Shown piece by piece: positions 1 through 10,671 of a stretch of 64,000 nt of DNA; the first letter of the stretch is position 1; each line of letters opens with the position of its first letter. The position numbers and the translations under genes were made by a program. The notes under the pieces are model-generated. The model saw only the letters and a list, made by a program, of their open reading frames with translations, had not been told where the DNA came from and made no database searches. The stretch comes from Bartonella sp. WD16.2 (GTDB lineage Bacteria > Pseudomonadota > Alphaproteobacteria > Rhizobiales > Rhizobiaceae), in assembly GCF_002022505.1 (NCBI RefSeq), contig NZ_CP019781.1, positions 1,697,501 through 1,761,500 on the forward strand, written 5' to 3'.

Positions 1-88
1 TTTCAAGTGCAAAAGATAAGGATGTCAAAATATTGCGATCATCATCGACAAGTACAATCGTTTGGGTGATTGCTGGAGTATCCTTCAT
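1..88 (-). CDS. batR: ChvI/BatR-type response regulator, N-terminal fragment cut by the window edge
   Basis: Only the first 29 residues are visible; the gene reads leftward out of the window from an ATG at 86-88. The fragment contains VLVDDDRNILTS, the start of a CheY-like receiver with the acidic cluster D15-D17 that helps bind Mg2+ for phosphorylation. This wording is characteristic of rhizobial ChvI, called BatR in Bartonella, the OmpR-family partner of the sensor ChvG/BatS, which responds to the host environment. The DNA-binding half and the sensor gene lie outside the window. The family call is good; the exact symbol is inferred from genus context. Confidence 0.8.
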   Translation of the reverse strand, partial: MKDTPAITQTIVLVDDDRNILTSLSFALE

Positions 89-988
89 AGCTTCTTAGAC
101 CTTTCTATCGCTGTGGCAGAAAATCGCCCATAGCTGTTATATGAGAGTTCATATTTTTTTTGCAAAACAAATATGGTACAAATTGTAGCAAAGTAAAATA
201 CATTTCGTCTTAATGGTAAAGACTATTTTTTCTTTGCAGTTTTGTAATGCGTTTTTGCTTAATTAGGATTCCCTCGCTTAGTGTAGGTTTTCATTGAGGT
301 ATTTTTTACAAAATCTACCATTGTTTATAATAAAGAAGAAAAAGAGTTCATTTTTAATGGTTGGAGTTTATAAAGTGCACCTAATCTATTTTTACAGTAT
401 GGTGATATAGGGGGAATAGGTGCGCTATTAAAGATACGCTGTTATTGTACGAAAGAAAATTATAAAAGGATTTTAAATTTTTCTAAAATTAGCCAATTAA
501 TATAGGCAATTATAAACAAAAAGAAAACAACCTTAAAGCTGCGTTTAATAATTTTCAGTTTGGCACAGACAAAATCGATTTTAAATTGAAAATTGCGAAA
601 TTGTTTTGAGTAGAGAAGTTCAAAATTAAAGAAATATTTGAAGGAGTGGTTTTAATCGTTAATAATTCGTATGATATTTCTTTTATTAATGTTTGCAATC
701 TGATCATAAAGATTACAAGTCTGCTGCTGTACAAGGTTTAAAAAACTAAAGAGAGTTTTATAGAAAAAAGCTACAATACACTCGTTTTTGAAATCAATGT
801 TAAAGCCGCTTGATAAACTATTTTGAATAAATACTGTGTATTTCTGACATTGGCCAAATATGATAAGAGTGATAGGTAACTCTCTATTTTTAGATAAGTT
901 ATGGACCATTAATGGCCCTTAAGAAAAATTGAAAAACGTAAAATCCTGCTTTTATCGTATCATATGGCTCTGTAAGAGTTTTAAAAGT
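89..988. other. 900-base AT-rich spacer without a convincing gene
   Basis: This stretch separates the response regulator from the copper chaperone gene. It is very AT-rich and broken by stops on both strands. The only longer frame, minus strand 652-909 (85 codons), has no recognisable domain, no clear ribosome binding site and a composition like the surrounding spacer, so it is not called as a gene. In rhizobia the gene divergent from chvI is usually pckA; no trace of it is readable here. Confidence 0.6.
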
Positions 989-1501
989 TTATTGAGAGGT
1001 ATTTGGTTTAGAAGATGATGTTGCTCCTATAGCATCTACGGAAAAGTCAACATTAATTGCTCCAGCTTTCTCAAATGTTAATTTTGCATTGATTTTATTG
1101 CCTTGTTGAAATGGCTGTGAAAGTCCTATAAACATAATGTGATTACCACCAGGTTTCAATATGATTTCACCATTACCGGGAATTTCAATGCCATTAGACA
1201 GTTTTTTCATTTGCATAATATTGTTAACTGCTGCCATGGAATGAATTTCTGTTTCTTGTACTCCGTCCATTGAAATAGCAATTAACCGATCAGGGGTGTT
1301 ACCATGATTAATAATATGGAGATAACCGCTACCAACTTTTGCACTTTTAGGTGTTTCTCGTGTCCAAGGGTAGATGATTTCTAAGTCGCCAAGTTTATAT
1401 TGGTTAACATTTGCAATTGCAGGTAGGGTTATAAAAGTACACAAGATACAAGTGATAATAGTTTTAAATGCATATTGCGTATAAGTAGTGTGTGTGTCCA
1501 T
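989..1501 (-). CDS. Periplasmic copper chaperone, PCu(A)C family
   Basis: The 170-residue product has a hydrophobic signal segment at about residues 10-31, so it is probably exported. The mature part has the PCu(A)C fold signature with the Cu(I)-binding pattern H-x10-M-x22-HxM: H87, M98, H121 and M123 in this numbering. Members carry copper to the CuA or CuB centres of cytochrome oxidase. The start at 1501 is preferred because GGAGAG sits just upstream of it; an in-frame ATG four codons earlier (1513) has no ribosome binding site. The gene stands alone with long spacers on both sides. The family is clear; the client oxidase is inferred. Confidence 0.88.
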   Translation of the reverse strand: MDTHTTYTQYAFKTIITCILCTFITLPAIANVNQYKLGDLEIIYPWTRETPKSAKVGSGYLHIINHGNTPDRLIAISMDGVQETEIHSMAAVNNIMQMKKLSNGIEIPGNGEIILKPGGNHIMFIGLSQPFQQGNKINAKLTFEKAGAINVDFSVDAIGATSSSKPNTSQ

Positions 1502-2105
1502 AAAACTCTCCATTTTAGAGCGGATTGGTTTATTTTTAGTTTGTTAAACTCATGTTAATTTTAAGTGCAATTCTTATACATATCAATAAAAGGTAATATT
1601 GCACAAATTATGTTGGTGTAAATGATTAAAAAGGGAAGGGCATATGCATATTAGTTAAAGAAATGAGAAAAGTTTAAAATGATCAGAAAGAAAATAATTT
1701 AGGGAGTACATAAGAATTAAGAGTTTTGCTCCATTCAAAGATGGGTTTAATTTTATAAGCGATGTAGAAATACTTATGTTTAGAAATTAAGTTGCTCTAT
1801 TGCAGCCAATATAAAGTCTATTTAAGTGCGATTGGAAATATTTAGATAAACTTATTGTGCGCGAACGATATTTTTACAAACTTTGCCTTGAATATTTTTA
1901 GTCATTGTGAGAAATAAAAGTTAAGGAAAAGGGAAACAATTATTCTTATTCCTTCAAGTTTTATAGGCGTAATTTACAGCTTTGTGGGAGATATGCTATT
2001 GTACTTGCTTAGTTTTAGAAATATATTTTAACAAAGATATTATAAAGTACGAATGCTTATTTTAAAGAAAATTTTTATTTTAGAAAATGTTTCTTTCGTT
2101 ATTCT
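1502..2105. other. AT-rich spacer upstream of the dnaK promoter
   Basis: About 600 bases with no open frame of useful length and no RNA gene that I can recognise. The right end leads into the putative heat-shock promoter of dnaK. Confidence 0.6.
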
Positions 2106-2134
2106 CTTGTAGGGGTAAAAAGCTGTTCTTATAT
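2106..2134 (+). promoter_or_regulatory. Putative RpoH (sigma-32 type) promoter of dnaK
   Basis: CTTGTA at 2106-2111 and CTTATAT at 2128-2134 are separated by 16 bases. This resembles the alphaproteobacterial RpoH pattern, CTTG-like at -35 and a CYTAT-type -10. Transcription would start near 2141, leaving a leader of roughly 135 bases before dnaK. Inference from sequence only. Confidence 0.55.
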
Positions 2135-2140
2135 ACCAAC

Positions 2141-2155
2141 TAACAAGACTTGTTA
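2141..2155. repeat. Perfect 15-base dyad at the predicted dnaK transcript start
   Basis: TAACAAGACTTGTTA is a perfect 7+1+7 palindrome placed at about +1 to +15 of the predicted dnaK transcript. It is not a CIRCE/HrcA element. It may be an operator or a 5'-end hairpin. Confidence 0.5.
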
Positions 2156-2274
2156 TGATTCTCAAGTTATCGTTTATAGTGTTGAAATCAAAAGCAGGCT
2201 TAAATGTGATAAGGAGCTGTCTTGGAAAGATGCTTGATAAAGGTTTAGGCAGCTTGCTGAATGGAGATTAAAAT

Positions 2275-4170
2275 ATGGCAAAAGTAATTGGTATTGATTT
2301 GGGGACGACCAACTCCTGTGTTGCTGTCATGGATGGCAAAAATGCAAAGGTCATTGAAAATTCAGAAGGAGCACGGACAACACCTTCTGTTGTTGCATTT
2401 ACCGATAATGGTGAACGGCTTGTTGGGCAACCTGCTAAACGGCAAGCGGTTACCAACCCTGAAGGGACAGTTTTCGCGGTTAAACGTCTGATTGGACGCC
2501 GCTTTGATGATCCTATGGTTGAAAAAGATAAAGTGCTTGTACCTTATAAAATTGTTAAAGGTGACAATGGGGATGCATGGGTTGAAGAAGCGGGTAAGAA
2601 ATATTCTCCATCGCAGATTTCAGCAATGATTTTGCAAAAAATGAAAGAAACTGCAGAATCTTATTTAGGTGAAAAGGTTGAACAAGCGGTTATTACTGTT
2701 CCTGCCTATTTTAATGATGCACAACGTCAAGCGACCAAAGATGCTGGTAAAATTGCTGGGCTTGAAGTTTTACGAATCATTAATGAACCTACAGCTGCTG
2801 CTTTAGCTTATGGTTTAGATAAGAAGGACGGTAAAACTATTGCAGTTTATGACCTTGGAGGTGGTACATTTGATATTTCTGTTCTTGAAATTGGGGATGG
2901 TGTTTTTGAAGTTAAGTCAACCAATGGAGATACATTCTTAGGTGGTGAAGACTTTGATATGCGCTTGGTTAGCTATTTTTCGGATGAATTCAAGAAAGAA
3001 CATGGGATTGATCTGAAAAATGATAAGCTGGCTTTACAACGTTTGAAAGAAGCAGCGGAGAAAGCAAAGATCGAGTTATCTTCTTCACAGCAGACTGAGG
3101 TTAATTTGCCATTTATCACAGCTGATCAATCTGGTCCTAAACACTTAACGATGAAATTAACCAGAGCAAAATTTGAATCGTTAGTAGAAGATTTGATTCA
3201 GCGCACTATTGAGCCTTGTAAAGCTGCATTAAAAGATGCTGGCTTAAGCGCTGGTGAAATTGATGAAGTCGTTTTGGTGGGTGGTATGACCCGTATGCCT
3301 AAAATTCAAGAAGTAGTACAAAGCTTTTTTGGTAAAGATCCACATAAAGGCGTTAATCCCGATGAAGTTGTAGCTATGGGTGCTGCTATCCAAGGGGGTG
3401 TGTTGCAAGGTGATGTAAAAGATGTATTGCTTTTAGATGTTACACCTTTATCTTTAGGTATTGAAACATTAGGTGGAGTATTTACACGTCTAATTGAACG
3501 CAACACCACTATTCCAACTAAAAAATCGCAAACTTTTTCAACGGCTGATGACAATCAGAATGCTGTCACTATTCGTGTTTTCCAAGGTGAACGTGAGATG
3601 GCTAATGATAACAAGTTATTAGCTCAGTTTGACCTTGTTGGTATTCCACCGGCACCACGTGGTGTTCCTCAGATTGAGGTCACTTTTGATATTGATGCAA
3701 ATGGTATTGTGAATGTTTCAGCCAAGGATAAAGGTACTGGTAAGGAACATCAGATTCGCATTCAAGCGTCAGGTGGTTTGAGTGATGCTGACATTGAAAA
3801 TATGGTTAAAGATGCAGAAGCACATGCTGCTGAAGATAAAAAGCGTCGTGAAAGTGTTGAAACGAGAAATCAAGCAGAAGCTCTTGTCCATTCAACTGAA
3901 AAATCTTTAGCTGAATATGGTGATAAAGTATCACCTGAGGATAAAGGTCAGATTGAGACAGCAATGGCTGATTTAAAAACTGCACTTGAGGGTACTGATA
4001 CTGAAGAGGTAACAGTAAAGATGCAAAAATTAGCAGAAGTTAGCATGAAGCTTGGGCAAGCTATGTATGAAGCTTCAGAAACAGCAGCAAAGGCTGATGC
4101 TAAAACAGATACAAAAAATGATGATGTTGTTGACGCTGATTTTGAAGAAGTTAATGATCAAAAGAAATAG
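2275..4170 (+). CDS. dnaK: Chaperone protein DnaK (Hsp70)
   Basis: This 631-residue ATP-dependent cytosolic chaperone binds exposed hydrophobic segments of client proteins and works with DnaJ, which follows, and GrpE, which is not in the window. The ATPase domain begins with [10 protein letters not shown] (residues 6-15) and contains [10 protein letters not shown]; the substrate-binding domain and helical lid follow, and the C-terminus ends in the acidic [15 protein letters not shown] tail common in proteobacterial DnaK. GGAG lies just ahead of the ATG. Expression is probably heat-shock controlled through the promoter at 2106-2134, and a strong terminator follows at 4199, so dnaJ may have its own start or depend on read-through. 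Confidence 0.99.
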   Translation: MAKVIGIDLGTTNSCVAVMDGKNAKVIENSEGARTTPSVVAFTDNGERLVGQPAKRQAVTNPEGTVFAVKRLIGRRFDDPMVEKDKVLVPYKIVKGDNGDAWVEEAGKKYSPSQISAMILQKMKETAESYLGEKVEQAVITVPAYFNDAQRQATKDAGKIAGLEVLRIINEPTAAALAYGLDKKDGKTIAVYDLGGGTFDISVLEIGDGVFEVKSTNGDTFLGGEDFDMRLVSYFSDEFKKEHGIDLKNDKLALQRLKEAAEKAKIELSSSQQTEVNLPFITADQSGPKHLTMKLTRAKFESLVEDLIQRTIEPCKAALKDAGLSAGEIDEVVLVGGMTRMPKIQEVVQSFFGKDPHKGVNPDEVVAMGAAIQGGVLQGDVKDVLLLDVTPLSLGIETLGGVFTRLIERNTTIPTKKSQTFSTADDNQNAVTIRVFQGEREMANDNKLLAQFDLVGIPPAPRGVPQIEVTFDIDANGIVNVSAKDKGTGKEHQIRIQASGGLSDADIENMVKDAEAHAAEDKKRRESVETRNQAEALVHSTEKSLAEYGDKVSPEDKGQIETAMADLKTALEGTDTEEVTVKMQKLAEVSMKLGQAMYEASETAAKADAKTDTKNDDVVDADFEEVNDQKK

Positions 4171-4198
4171 TTGAAGCAAATGTATTTATAAGTTAATA

Positions 4199-4231
4199 AA
4201 CCCGGCCTGTGAAATATAAGGCTGGGTTTTG
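4199..4231 (+). terminator. Rho-independent terminator of dnaK
   Basis: AACCCGGCC (4199-4207) pairs with GGCTGGGTT (4220-4228) with one G-U wobble around a 12-base loop. A short T-rich run follows. It lies 28 bases after the dnaK stop and before dnaJ, so it could set the DnaK:DnaJ ratio. Confidence 0.85.
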
Positions 4232-4329
4232 TTACTTAGGAACAATTTTATAACTTTGTTGCTTAAAGAATATAGATTAAAACAAATTTATCTTGAGATG
4301 GATGACGGAAAATTTATCAGGAATACATG

Positions 4330-5460
4330 ATGAAAGTTGATTATTATGAAATTCTCGGCGTAACGCGTGGATGTGATGATAAAAAGCTGAAATCTGCTTT
4401 TCGTAAGCTGGCAATGCAATATCATCCTGATCGTAATCCAGGGGATAAAGAAGCAGAACAAAAATTTAAAGAGATTGGTGAAGCCTATGAAGTTCTGAAA
4501 GATCCTCAAAAGCGGGCTGCTTATGATCGATTTGGTCATACCGCTTTTGAAAGTGGTAATCGTGAGGGGGCTAGTCCGTTTGGTGGTGGATTTGCTGATA
4601 TTTTTGAAGATTTTTTTGGCGAAATCATGGGCGGTGGACATCGTAAACGTAGTGATGGCCGTGAACGTGGTGCAGACCTAAGTTATAATATGGAAGTGAC
4701 ATTAGAAGAAGCATTTGCAGGTAAAACGGCGCAAATTAATATTCCAAGTTCCATTGTATGTGATGTTTGCGAGGGATCGGGTGCAAAAAAAGGCTCCAAA
4801 CCACAAACTTGTGGAACTTGTTATGGGGCTGGGCGTGTGCGTGCTGCGCAAGGTTTTTTTTCTATTGAACGAACATGTCCACTCTGTCATGGCCGTGGTG
4901 AAATCATTACAGATCCATGTTCAAAATGCCTTGGTACAAGACGGGTGGAAGCAAATCGTTCGTTGCGTGTCAATATTCCAGCAGGTATTGAAGATGGTAC
5001 CCGTGTTCGTCTTTCTGGTGAAGGTGATGCTGGAACTCGTGGAGGTCCTGCGGGTGATCTTTATATTTTTCTTTCCATTAAACCGCATGAATTTTTTCAG
5101 AGGGATGGGGCAGATCTTCATTGTCGTGTGCCTATTTCGATGATTACGGCTGCGTTAGGAGGAGAGTTTGAAGTTTCTGATCTTGATGGTGTCAAAGCGC
5201 GAGTAAAAGTTCCAGAAGGTACACAAAATGGGCATCAATTCCGCCTTAGAGGTAAAGGAATGTCTATGTTACGCCAACAAACAAGAGGTGATCTTTATAT
5301 ACATATCACTATTGAAACACCGCAAAAATTGACGCAAAAACAACGTGAATTATTGCAAGAATTTGATAAACTTTCCAATCATGAAAATTCACCGCAATCA
5401 CACGGTTTTTTTTCGCGTATGAAAGAGTTTTTTGAAAATATTGCTGGTCAAAATTCATAA
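4330..5460 (+). CDS. dnaJ: Chaperone protein DnaJ (Hsp40)
   Basis: The 376-residue co-chaperone stimulates DnaK ATPase and delivers substrates. The J domain occupies residues 1-70 with HPD at 32-34. A Gly/Phe-rich linker follows, then the zinc domain with four CxxC pairs (C144/147, C161/164, C183/186, C197/200), then the C-terminal substrate-binding domains. All metal ligands are present, so it is a full type I DnaJ. Two adjacent ATGs are possible; the second (4330) is chosen because it sits about seven bases from AGGA and matches the family's MKVD start. The gene lies 159 bases after dnaK, beyond a terminator. Confidence 0.98.
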   Translation: MKVDYYEILGVTRGCDDKKLKSAFRKLAMQYHPDRNPGDKEAEQKFKEIGEAYEVLKDPQKRAAYDRFGHTAFESGNREGASPFGGGFADIFEDFFGEIMGGGHRKRSDGRERGADLSYNMEVTLEEAFAGKTAQINIPSSIVCDVCEGSGAKKGSKPQTCGTCYGAGRVRAAQGFFSIERTCPLCHGRGEIITDPCSKCLGTRRVEANRSLRVNIPAGIEDGTRVRLSGEGDAGTRGGPAGDLYIFLSIKPHEFFQRDGADLHCRVPISMITAALGGEFEVSDLDGVKARVKVPEGTQNGHQFRLRGKGMSMLRQQTRGDLYIHITIETPQKLTQKQRELLQEFDKLSNHENSPQSHGFFSRMKEFFENIAGQNS

Positions 5461-6646
5461 AATAGACACAGCAAGGAATGAAAAAAAGTACACATGAATA
5501 TCTGCTAAATCTATCAGAATATTCTTAAATCAAATAGCCTAACAGGTTCTTCTTAAAGTATAATCTTTAAAATACTTATAGAAGATTGTGGTAGAAAGTA
5601 TCAGAATGGTCAATTCTCTGCCTAAGATTGGATAATCAACATAGTTTTTTAAGCTTTATGTATAAAATATTTTCCATTGGGCGCAATCAGAGTAATCAGT
5701 AACTATAGATTTCATGTATTTGTTTTTCAGTTTTTTGTAGTTTCTATAGTATGAAAGGGTTGTGAATTGGTTGCATAAATTTCAATATATTCAACGTTTT
5801 TTATCATATTTATTGTAAGATATTAGTAGAAAAACTCAAATCACATTTAATTTTTGTATTTGAAAGCAAATTTTTGTTTTATAGCTTCGGTTTTACAGCA
5901 ATGATAGTTGAGTAATGAATTAGTGTTTAAATTTCAGTAGTTTGTAAAGCTATGGATTGTGAAGGAAAAATAACGAACAAGTTTCGATATTGCACTGTGA
6001 TGATAATTAATTTTATTGGAAACTTATTAAGGTGAAATTTTTGATAGTTAGTTCTTCAAAAAAAATAGAACGGATTGGTCCAATATGGTACAGATCGTGA
6101 TAAAAGTAAAAACCTTAAAAGATAGACATAGAGATCAAAATACAATCGCTTTTATGAGTGCTTAACTTTTACGCAGAAATTGCTAAGGCTTGGATTCTAT
6201 TAAACAATGTTTAATTAGTAATGATAATGCATTTATGTATTAGACGATTATTACAACTTACTAAATTGTTCCATTTACTAGAGATATGGCAATTAATTAT
6301 ATTATAGAAAAATATTTTTTCCATAAAACCGTTGATCTTTTAAAACCTATTTTGTTAAAGCGTTATTGTATAGTTTAATCAGTAATTTTATAGCATTCCC
6401 CAAAAAATTTTTTATACTATCCTAGCACTTTTGATAAAGTAAGCTTATAAAGCAGTGATATTTTTTGTTTCTCTTTTTTAAGTACTCCAGTGTCAATAAT
6501 TGCTTTAAGGTGTATTTATCTAGTTTCATTTGTTTTAAACGCAATTTTGAAAAAATCAGATGATTTTTAAGGAGTTGAATAGAGAAAATGTATTTCAAAT
6601 CTGTTTTCACTTTCCCTAAACTTTATAAAAGAGGGCAAAAAATGGT
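5461..6646. other. 1.2 kb AT-rich spacer between dnaJ and argB
   Basis: This is the largest gene-free block in the window. Both strands are rich in stops. A 62-codon minus-strand frame at 6422-6610 is Lys/Leu/Ile-rich with no domain and is treated as chance. No tRNA, hairpin-T-run or repeat stands out. It may be the eroded remains of lost genes, but no protein fragment is recognisable by eye. Confidence 0.55.
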
Positions 6647-6661
6647 GAGGAGATTCTTTTG

Positions 6662-7567
6662 ATGGGTGATATTGCAAATACTGCCGCAGATATTTTCGAA
6701 AAACAGGCAGCGTTTTTGTCATCTGCTTTGCCTTACATGCAAGAATATGAAAATAAAACGGTTGTTGTAAAATATGGCGGACATGCTATGGGTGATCCTG
6801 CTTTGGGGCAGGCATTTGCACGTGATATTGCTCTACTGAAACAATCGGGCATTAATCCTGTTGTAGTTCACGGGGGTGGTCCTCAAATCGCTGATATTTT
6901 GAGGAAAATGGGTATCGAATCGCGATTTGAAAATGGTTTACGCGTAACTGATGAAAAAATCGTTGAAGTAGTTGAGATGGTTTTAGCAGGCTCCATCAAT
7001 AAGGAGATTGTAGCTCTCATCAATGCTGAAGGAGAATGGGCAATTGGTCTTTGTGGTAAAGATGGCAATATGGTTTTTGCTGAAAAAGCTTATAAGACTA
7101 TAATTGACCCTGATTCGCGCATTGAACGTATTTTGGATTTAGGATTTGTTGGTAAGCCTGTTGAAATTGATCGGACATTGTTGGATCTGTTAGCACGTTC
7201 TGAAATGATTCCGGTACTTGCTCCGGTTGCTCCGGGCCGTGACGGCAAAACCTATAATATTAATGCTGATATTTTTGCTGGCGCAATTGCTGGTGCTTTA
7301 AAAGCTAAACGCCTTTTATTTCTAACTGATGTTTCTGGTGTGTTGAATAAAGAGGGTAAGATTTTAAAAGAATTGACAATTTCTGAGGCTGAACATCTTA
7401 TCAAAGATGGAATAATTTCAGATGGTATGATTCCAAAGGTAGAAACTTGTATTGAAGCTATTCAAAATGGCGTGGAAGGTGTAGTTATTTTAAATGGTAA
7501 AACACCTCATTCTGTTTTGCTTGAATTATTTACCGAACATGGAGTTGGGACGCTTATCGTTTCATAA
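6662..7567 (+). CDS. argB: Acetylglutamate kinase
   Basis: The 301-residue cytosolic amino-acid kinase phosphorylates N-acetyl-L-glutamate, the second step toward ornithine and arginine. Seen in the sequence are the N-terminal [10 protein letters not shown] and [10 protein letters not shown] glycine-rich loops that hold the phosphates and substrate, and the C-terminal ATP-binding part with [12 protein letters not shown]. The ATG at 6662 lies nine bases after GAGGAG (6647-6652); a TTG directly before it is a poorer start. The gene looks fully intact, which is notable because argF in this window (55054-55992) is a pseudogene. It stands apart from other arg genes and is followed 23 bases later by a permease gene. 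Confidence 0.97.
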   Translation: MGDIANTAADIFEKQAAFLSSALPYMQEYENKTVVVKYGGHAMGDPALGQAFARDIALLKQSGINPVVVHGGGPQIADILRKMGIESRFENGLRVTDEKIVEVVEMVLAGSINKEIVALINAEGEWAIGLCGKDGNMVFAEKAYKTIIDPDSRIERILDLGFVGKPVEIDRTLLDLLARSEMIPVLAPVAPGRDGKTYNINADIFAGAIAGALKAKRLLFLTDVSGVLNKEGKILKELTISEAEHLIKDGIISDGMIPKVETCIEAIQNGVEGVVILNGKTPHSVLLELFTEHGVGTLIVS

Positions 7568-7590
7568 AATGTATCGGAATCAATTTAGGG

Positions 7591-8517
7591 ATGGAACCTT
7601 TCATGGCTGAAATGCAGCAGTTAAGACGCTTTTTGTTCAGTAAGCAAGAATTGGCATTATTTGCTGCGACAATACTTTGGGGTATTACATTTTTAATTAT
7701 TCATATTGCAGTACAATATAGTGGACCGCTTTTTTTTGTGGGATTTCGTTTCATTGTTGCAGCATTCATATCTGGTCTGATTTTTTTGCGCTCTATGAAA
7801 GGCATAACTTTTTATGAAATTTTTGCTGGTATGAGTATTGGTTTGGGAATGTTTTTTGGTTACGCTCTGCAAACAGCGGGACTTCAAACTATTATCAGTA
7901 GTCAGTCAGCATTTATCACGGCACTTTATGTGCCGATGGTTCCAATATTGCAATGGATTTTTTTTAAAAAGCCGCCTCATTTTGCCAGTTGGATTGGTAT
8001 TATTTTTGCTTTTGTTGGGCTTTTGCTGGTTTCTGGACAAGGGTTTAAAGGTGTTAATTTTTCAAAAGGTGAAATTTTTACTTTGCTAGGAGCTTTGGCG
8101 ATTGCTGGGGAAATTATTCTTATTGGTTTTTTTGCAAATAAGGTGGATAGTCGGCGTATAACGGTTATACAATTATTTTTTGGTGGTGTTTTTTCATTTC
8201 TCTGTATGCCTTTAATGGGGGAAAATATTCCTGAATTTTCATGGGTTTGGTTAAATGTGGGTTTAAGTTTAGCTTTGATGAGTGCGGTAATCCAATTGAC
8301 TATGAACTGGGCACAAAAATCTGTTTCACCTACTCGTGCAACACTCATTTATGCAGGTGAACCTGTTTGGGCTGGTATTGTTGGACGTTTGGCTGGCGAG
8401 CGTTTATCTGCTTCAGCTTTATTAGGTGGTTTACTTATTCTAATTGGGATTGTGATAGCTGAATTACAGCCTGCACAATGGTGTAAAAAAGGCATAGTGA
8501 ATAAAAAAATCAATTAA
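7591..8517 (+). CDS. DMT-superfamily (EamA) permease
   Basis: The 308-residue product has about ten hydrophobic segments arranged as two EamA repeats, the usual build of drug/metabolite transporters of the inner membrane. Recognisable pieces are the first-repeat ALFAATILWGITFL start and the second-repeat PTRATLIYAGEPVWAGI region. The substrate cannot be read from sequence; family members export amino acids, metabolites or drugs. The gene follows argB by 23 bases and is probably co-transcribed with it, which gives a weak hint toward amino-acid traffic. Start chosen at the first ATG, just after TTTAGGG. Confidence 0.85.
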   Translation: MEPFMAEMQQLRRFLFSKQELALFAATILWGITFLIIHIAVQYSGPLFFVGFRFIVAAFISGLIFLRSMKGITFYEIFAGMSIGLGMFFGYALQTAGLQTIISSQSAFITALYVPMVPILQWIFFKKPPHFASWIGIIFAFVGLLLVSGQGFKGVNFSKGEIFTLLGALAIAGEIILIGFFANKVDSRRITVIQLFFGGVFSFLCMPLMGENIPEFSWVWLNVGLSLALMSAVIQLTMNWAQKSVSPTRATLIYAGEPVWAGIVGRLAGERLSASALLGGLLILIGIVIAELQPAQWCKKGIVNKKIN

Positions 8518-8779
8518 CTTTTTCTTCTTAACAATTTTTTATGACGATTTTGCTTAATACAGCTAGGTTATTGAAAATGCTTAGAATCTTATTAATTGGT
8601 AAAAATCAAAATAGAGAATTTCATATTGATTGTCATTGTGATTAAGCAAATAAAGATTTAATCTTTGTTCAAGTTTAATGGGGTTTTACGAACGATCTTC
8701 ATCTCTGTTCTTTTAAAGGTTTTCAAGAGTATATAATTGGTCTTTGCGTTTTGTGCTATTCTTTGCTAAATCGCCCTGT

Positions 8780-10585
8780 ATGACAATAGATCGCAATTAT
8801 ATTCGTAATTTTTCCATTGTGGCACACATCGATCATGGAAAGTCAACTTTGGCTGATCGCTTGATTCAAATGACAGGTGGTCTTGAAACACGAGAGATGA
8901 AAGATCAAGTGCTCGATTCTATGGATATTGAGCGCGAACGTGGGATTACTATTAAAGCGCAAACAGTACGTTTGCGCTATAAAGCAAAGAATGGTGACAC
9001 ATATATCTTAAATCTTATTGATACACCTGGACATGTTGATTTTGCTTATGAAGTATCGCGTTCATTGGCGGCTTGTGAGGGTTCATTATTGGTAGTGGAT
9101 GCAAGTCAGGGGGTAGAAGCGCAAACGTTAGCAAATGTTTACCAAGCCATTGATAATAATCACGAATTGGTTGTTGTACTTAATAAGATAGATCTTCCAG
9201 CAGCAGAGCCTGAACGAATTAAAGAGCAAATTGAAGATGTGATGGGTATCGATGCATCTGAGGCGTTGGAAATATCGGCAAAAACAGGTTTAGGTGTTGT
9301 GGATGTTTTAGAAGCAATTGTTATGCAACTACCTCCTCCCCACGTTGGCGATGTTACAAAACCATTAAAGGCAATGCTAGTTGACAGTTGGTATGATGTT
9401 TATCTTGGTGTTGTTGTTTTGGTGCGGGTAATTGATGGTGTGTTAAAAAAAGGTCAAATCATTCGTATGATGGGCACGGGAGCAAAATATCCCGTTGAGC
9501 GAGTTGGAGTATTCACTCCAAAAATGATACAGGTTGATGAATTAGGGCCAGGAGAGATTGGTTTTATAACCGCTTCTATTAAAGAAGTTGCTGATACACG
9601 TGTTGGGGATACTATTACTGAGGAACGCCACCCTTGTGAAGATATGTTACCTGGTTTTAAACCTGCTCAACCGGTTGTCTTTTGTGGTCTTTTTCCAATT
9701 GATGCAGCTCATTTTGAAGATTTACGTGCAGCTATGGGGAAATTGCGCTTAAATGACGCGAGCTTTTCTTTTGAAATGGAAACATCGGCTGCTTTGGGTT
9801 TTGGTTTTCGTTGTGGTTTTTTAGGGCTGCTTCATCTTGAAATTATTCAAGAACGATTGGAGCGTGAATTTAATTTAGATTTAATTGCAACAGCACCTTC
9901 TGTTGTTTATCGTATGCATATGACTAATGGTTCTATTGAGGAATTGCACAATCCAGCTGATATGCCTGATAGTGTTAAAATTGTTTCCATTGAAGAGCCA
10001 TGGATTCGCGCAACAATTATGACACCTGATAATTATCTTGGAGCGATTTTGGAACTTTGCCAAGAACGGCGTGGGGTACAAGTTAGTTTGTCATATGTTG
10101 GGACACGTGCCATAGTAACGTATGATTTACCCCTAAATGAGGTAGTTTTCGATTTTTATGATCGATTAAAGTCAATTTCAAAGGGATATGCTTCTTTTGA
10201 TTATCAGATGATTGATTATTCTGAGGGTGATTTGGTTAAAATGTCTATTTTAGTCAATGGAGAACCTATTGATGCATTGTCGATGCTTGTACATCGCACT
10301 ATAGCAGAAAAGCGTGGGCGTTCTATGTGCGAAAAACTTAAAGATCTTATTCCTCAACATATGTTTCAGATTCCAATTCAAGCAGCAATTGGTAGTAAAA
10401 TTATTGCGCGTGAAACAATTCGTGCTTTACGCAAAGATGTGACAGCTAAATGTTATGGTGGTGACATTACCCGTAAGCGCAAGTTGTTAGAAAAGCAAAA
10501 AGAAGGCAAAAAACGTATGCGTCAGTTTGGGAAGGTAGAAATTCCGCAGTCAGCTTTTATTCAAGCACTTAAAATGAGTAAATAA
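8780..10585 (+). CDS. lepA: Elongation factor 4 (LepA), ribosome back-translocating GTPase
   Basis: The 601-residue translational GTPase acts on stalled or mistranslocated ribosomes. The G domain shows AHIDHGKST (residues 15-23), DTPGH and NKIDLP; the EF-G-like domains II, III and V follow, and the C-terminal LepA domain ends with the basic [15 protein letters not shown] region. The start is placed at the ATG giving [10 protein letters not shown], which matches the family; an upstream in-frame TTG at 8744 would add 12 residues not found in homologues. The gene is single, with a 260-base AT-rich spacer before it. Confidence 0.97.
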   Translation: MTIDRNYIRNFSIVAHIDHGKSTLADRLIQMTGGLETREMKDQVLDSMDIERERGITIKAQTVRLRYKAKNGDTYILNLIDTPGHVDFAYEVSRSLAACEGSLLVVDASQGVEAQTLANVYQAIDNNHELVVVLNKIDLPAAEPERIKEQIEDVMGIDASEALEISAKTGLGVVDVLEAIVMQLPPPHVGDVTKPLKAMLVDSWYDVYLGVVVLVRVIDGVLKKGQIIRMMGTGAKYPVERVGVFTPKMIQVDELGPGEIGFITASIKEVADTRVGDTITEERHPCEDMLPGFKPAQPVVFCGLFPIDAAHFEDLRAAMGKLRLNDASFSFEMETSAALGFGFRCGFLGLLHLEIIQERLEREFNLDLIATAPSVVYRMHMTNGSIEELHNPADMPDSVKIVSIEEPWIRATIMTPDNYLGAILELCQERRGVQVSLSYVGTRAIVTYDLPLNEVVFDFYDRLKSISKGYASFDYQMIDYSEGDLVKMSILVNGEPIDALSMLVHRTIAEKRGRSMCEKLKDLIPQHMFQIPIQAAIGSKIIARETIRALRKDVTAKCYGGDITRKRKLLEKQKEGKKRMRQFGKVEIPQSAFIQALKMSK

Positions 10586-10671
10586 TTTAAAAAGGAAAAT
10601 ATTTGCCTTCTTGATTATTTTAGCTTTGATAGTAATGCTTACCGAGAAAGAAAGATCCTTAAACAGCACTT

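Noticed and set aside
652..909. 85-codon minus-strand frame between batR and the copper chaperone gene
   Set aside because: No ribosome binding site, no domain, composition like spacer DNA; expected by chance in AT-rich sequence.
6422..6610. 62-codon minus-strand frame before argB
   Set aside because: Lys/Leu/Ile-rich without domain or start signals; treated as chance.
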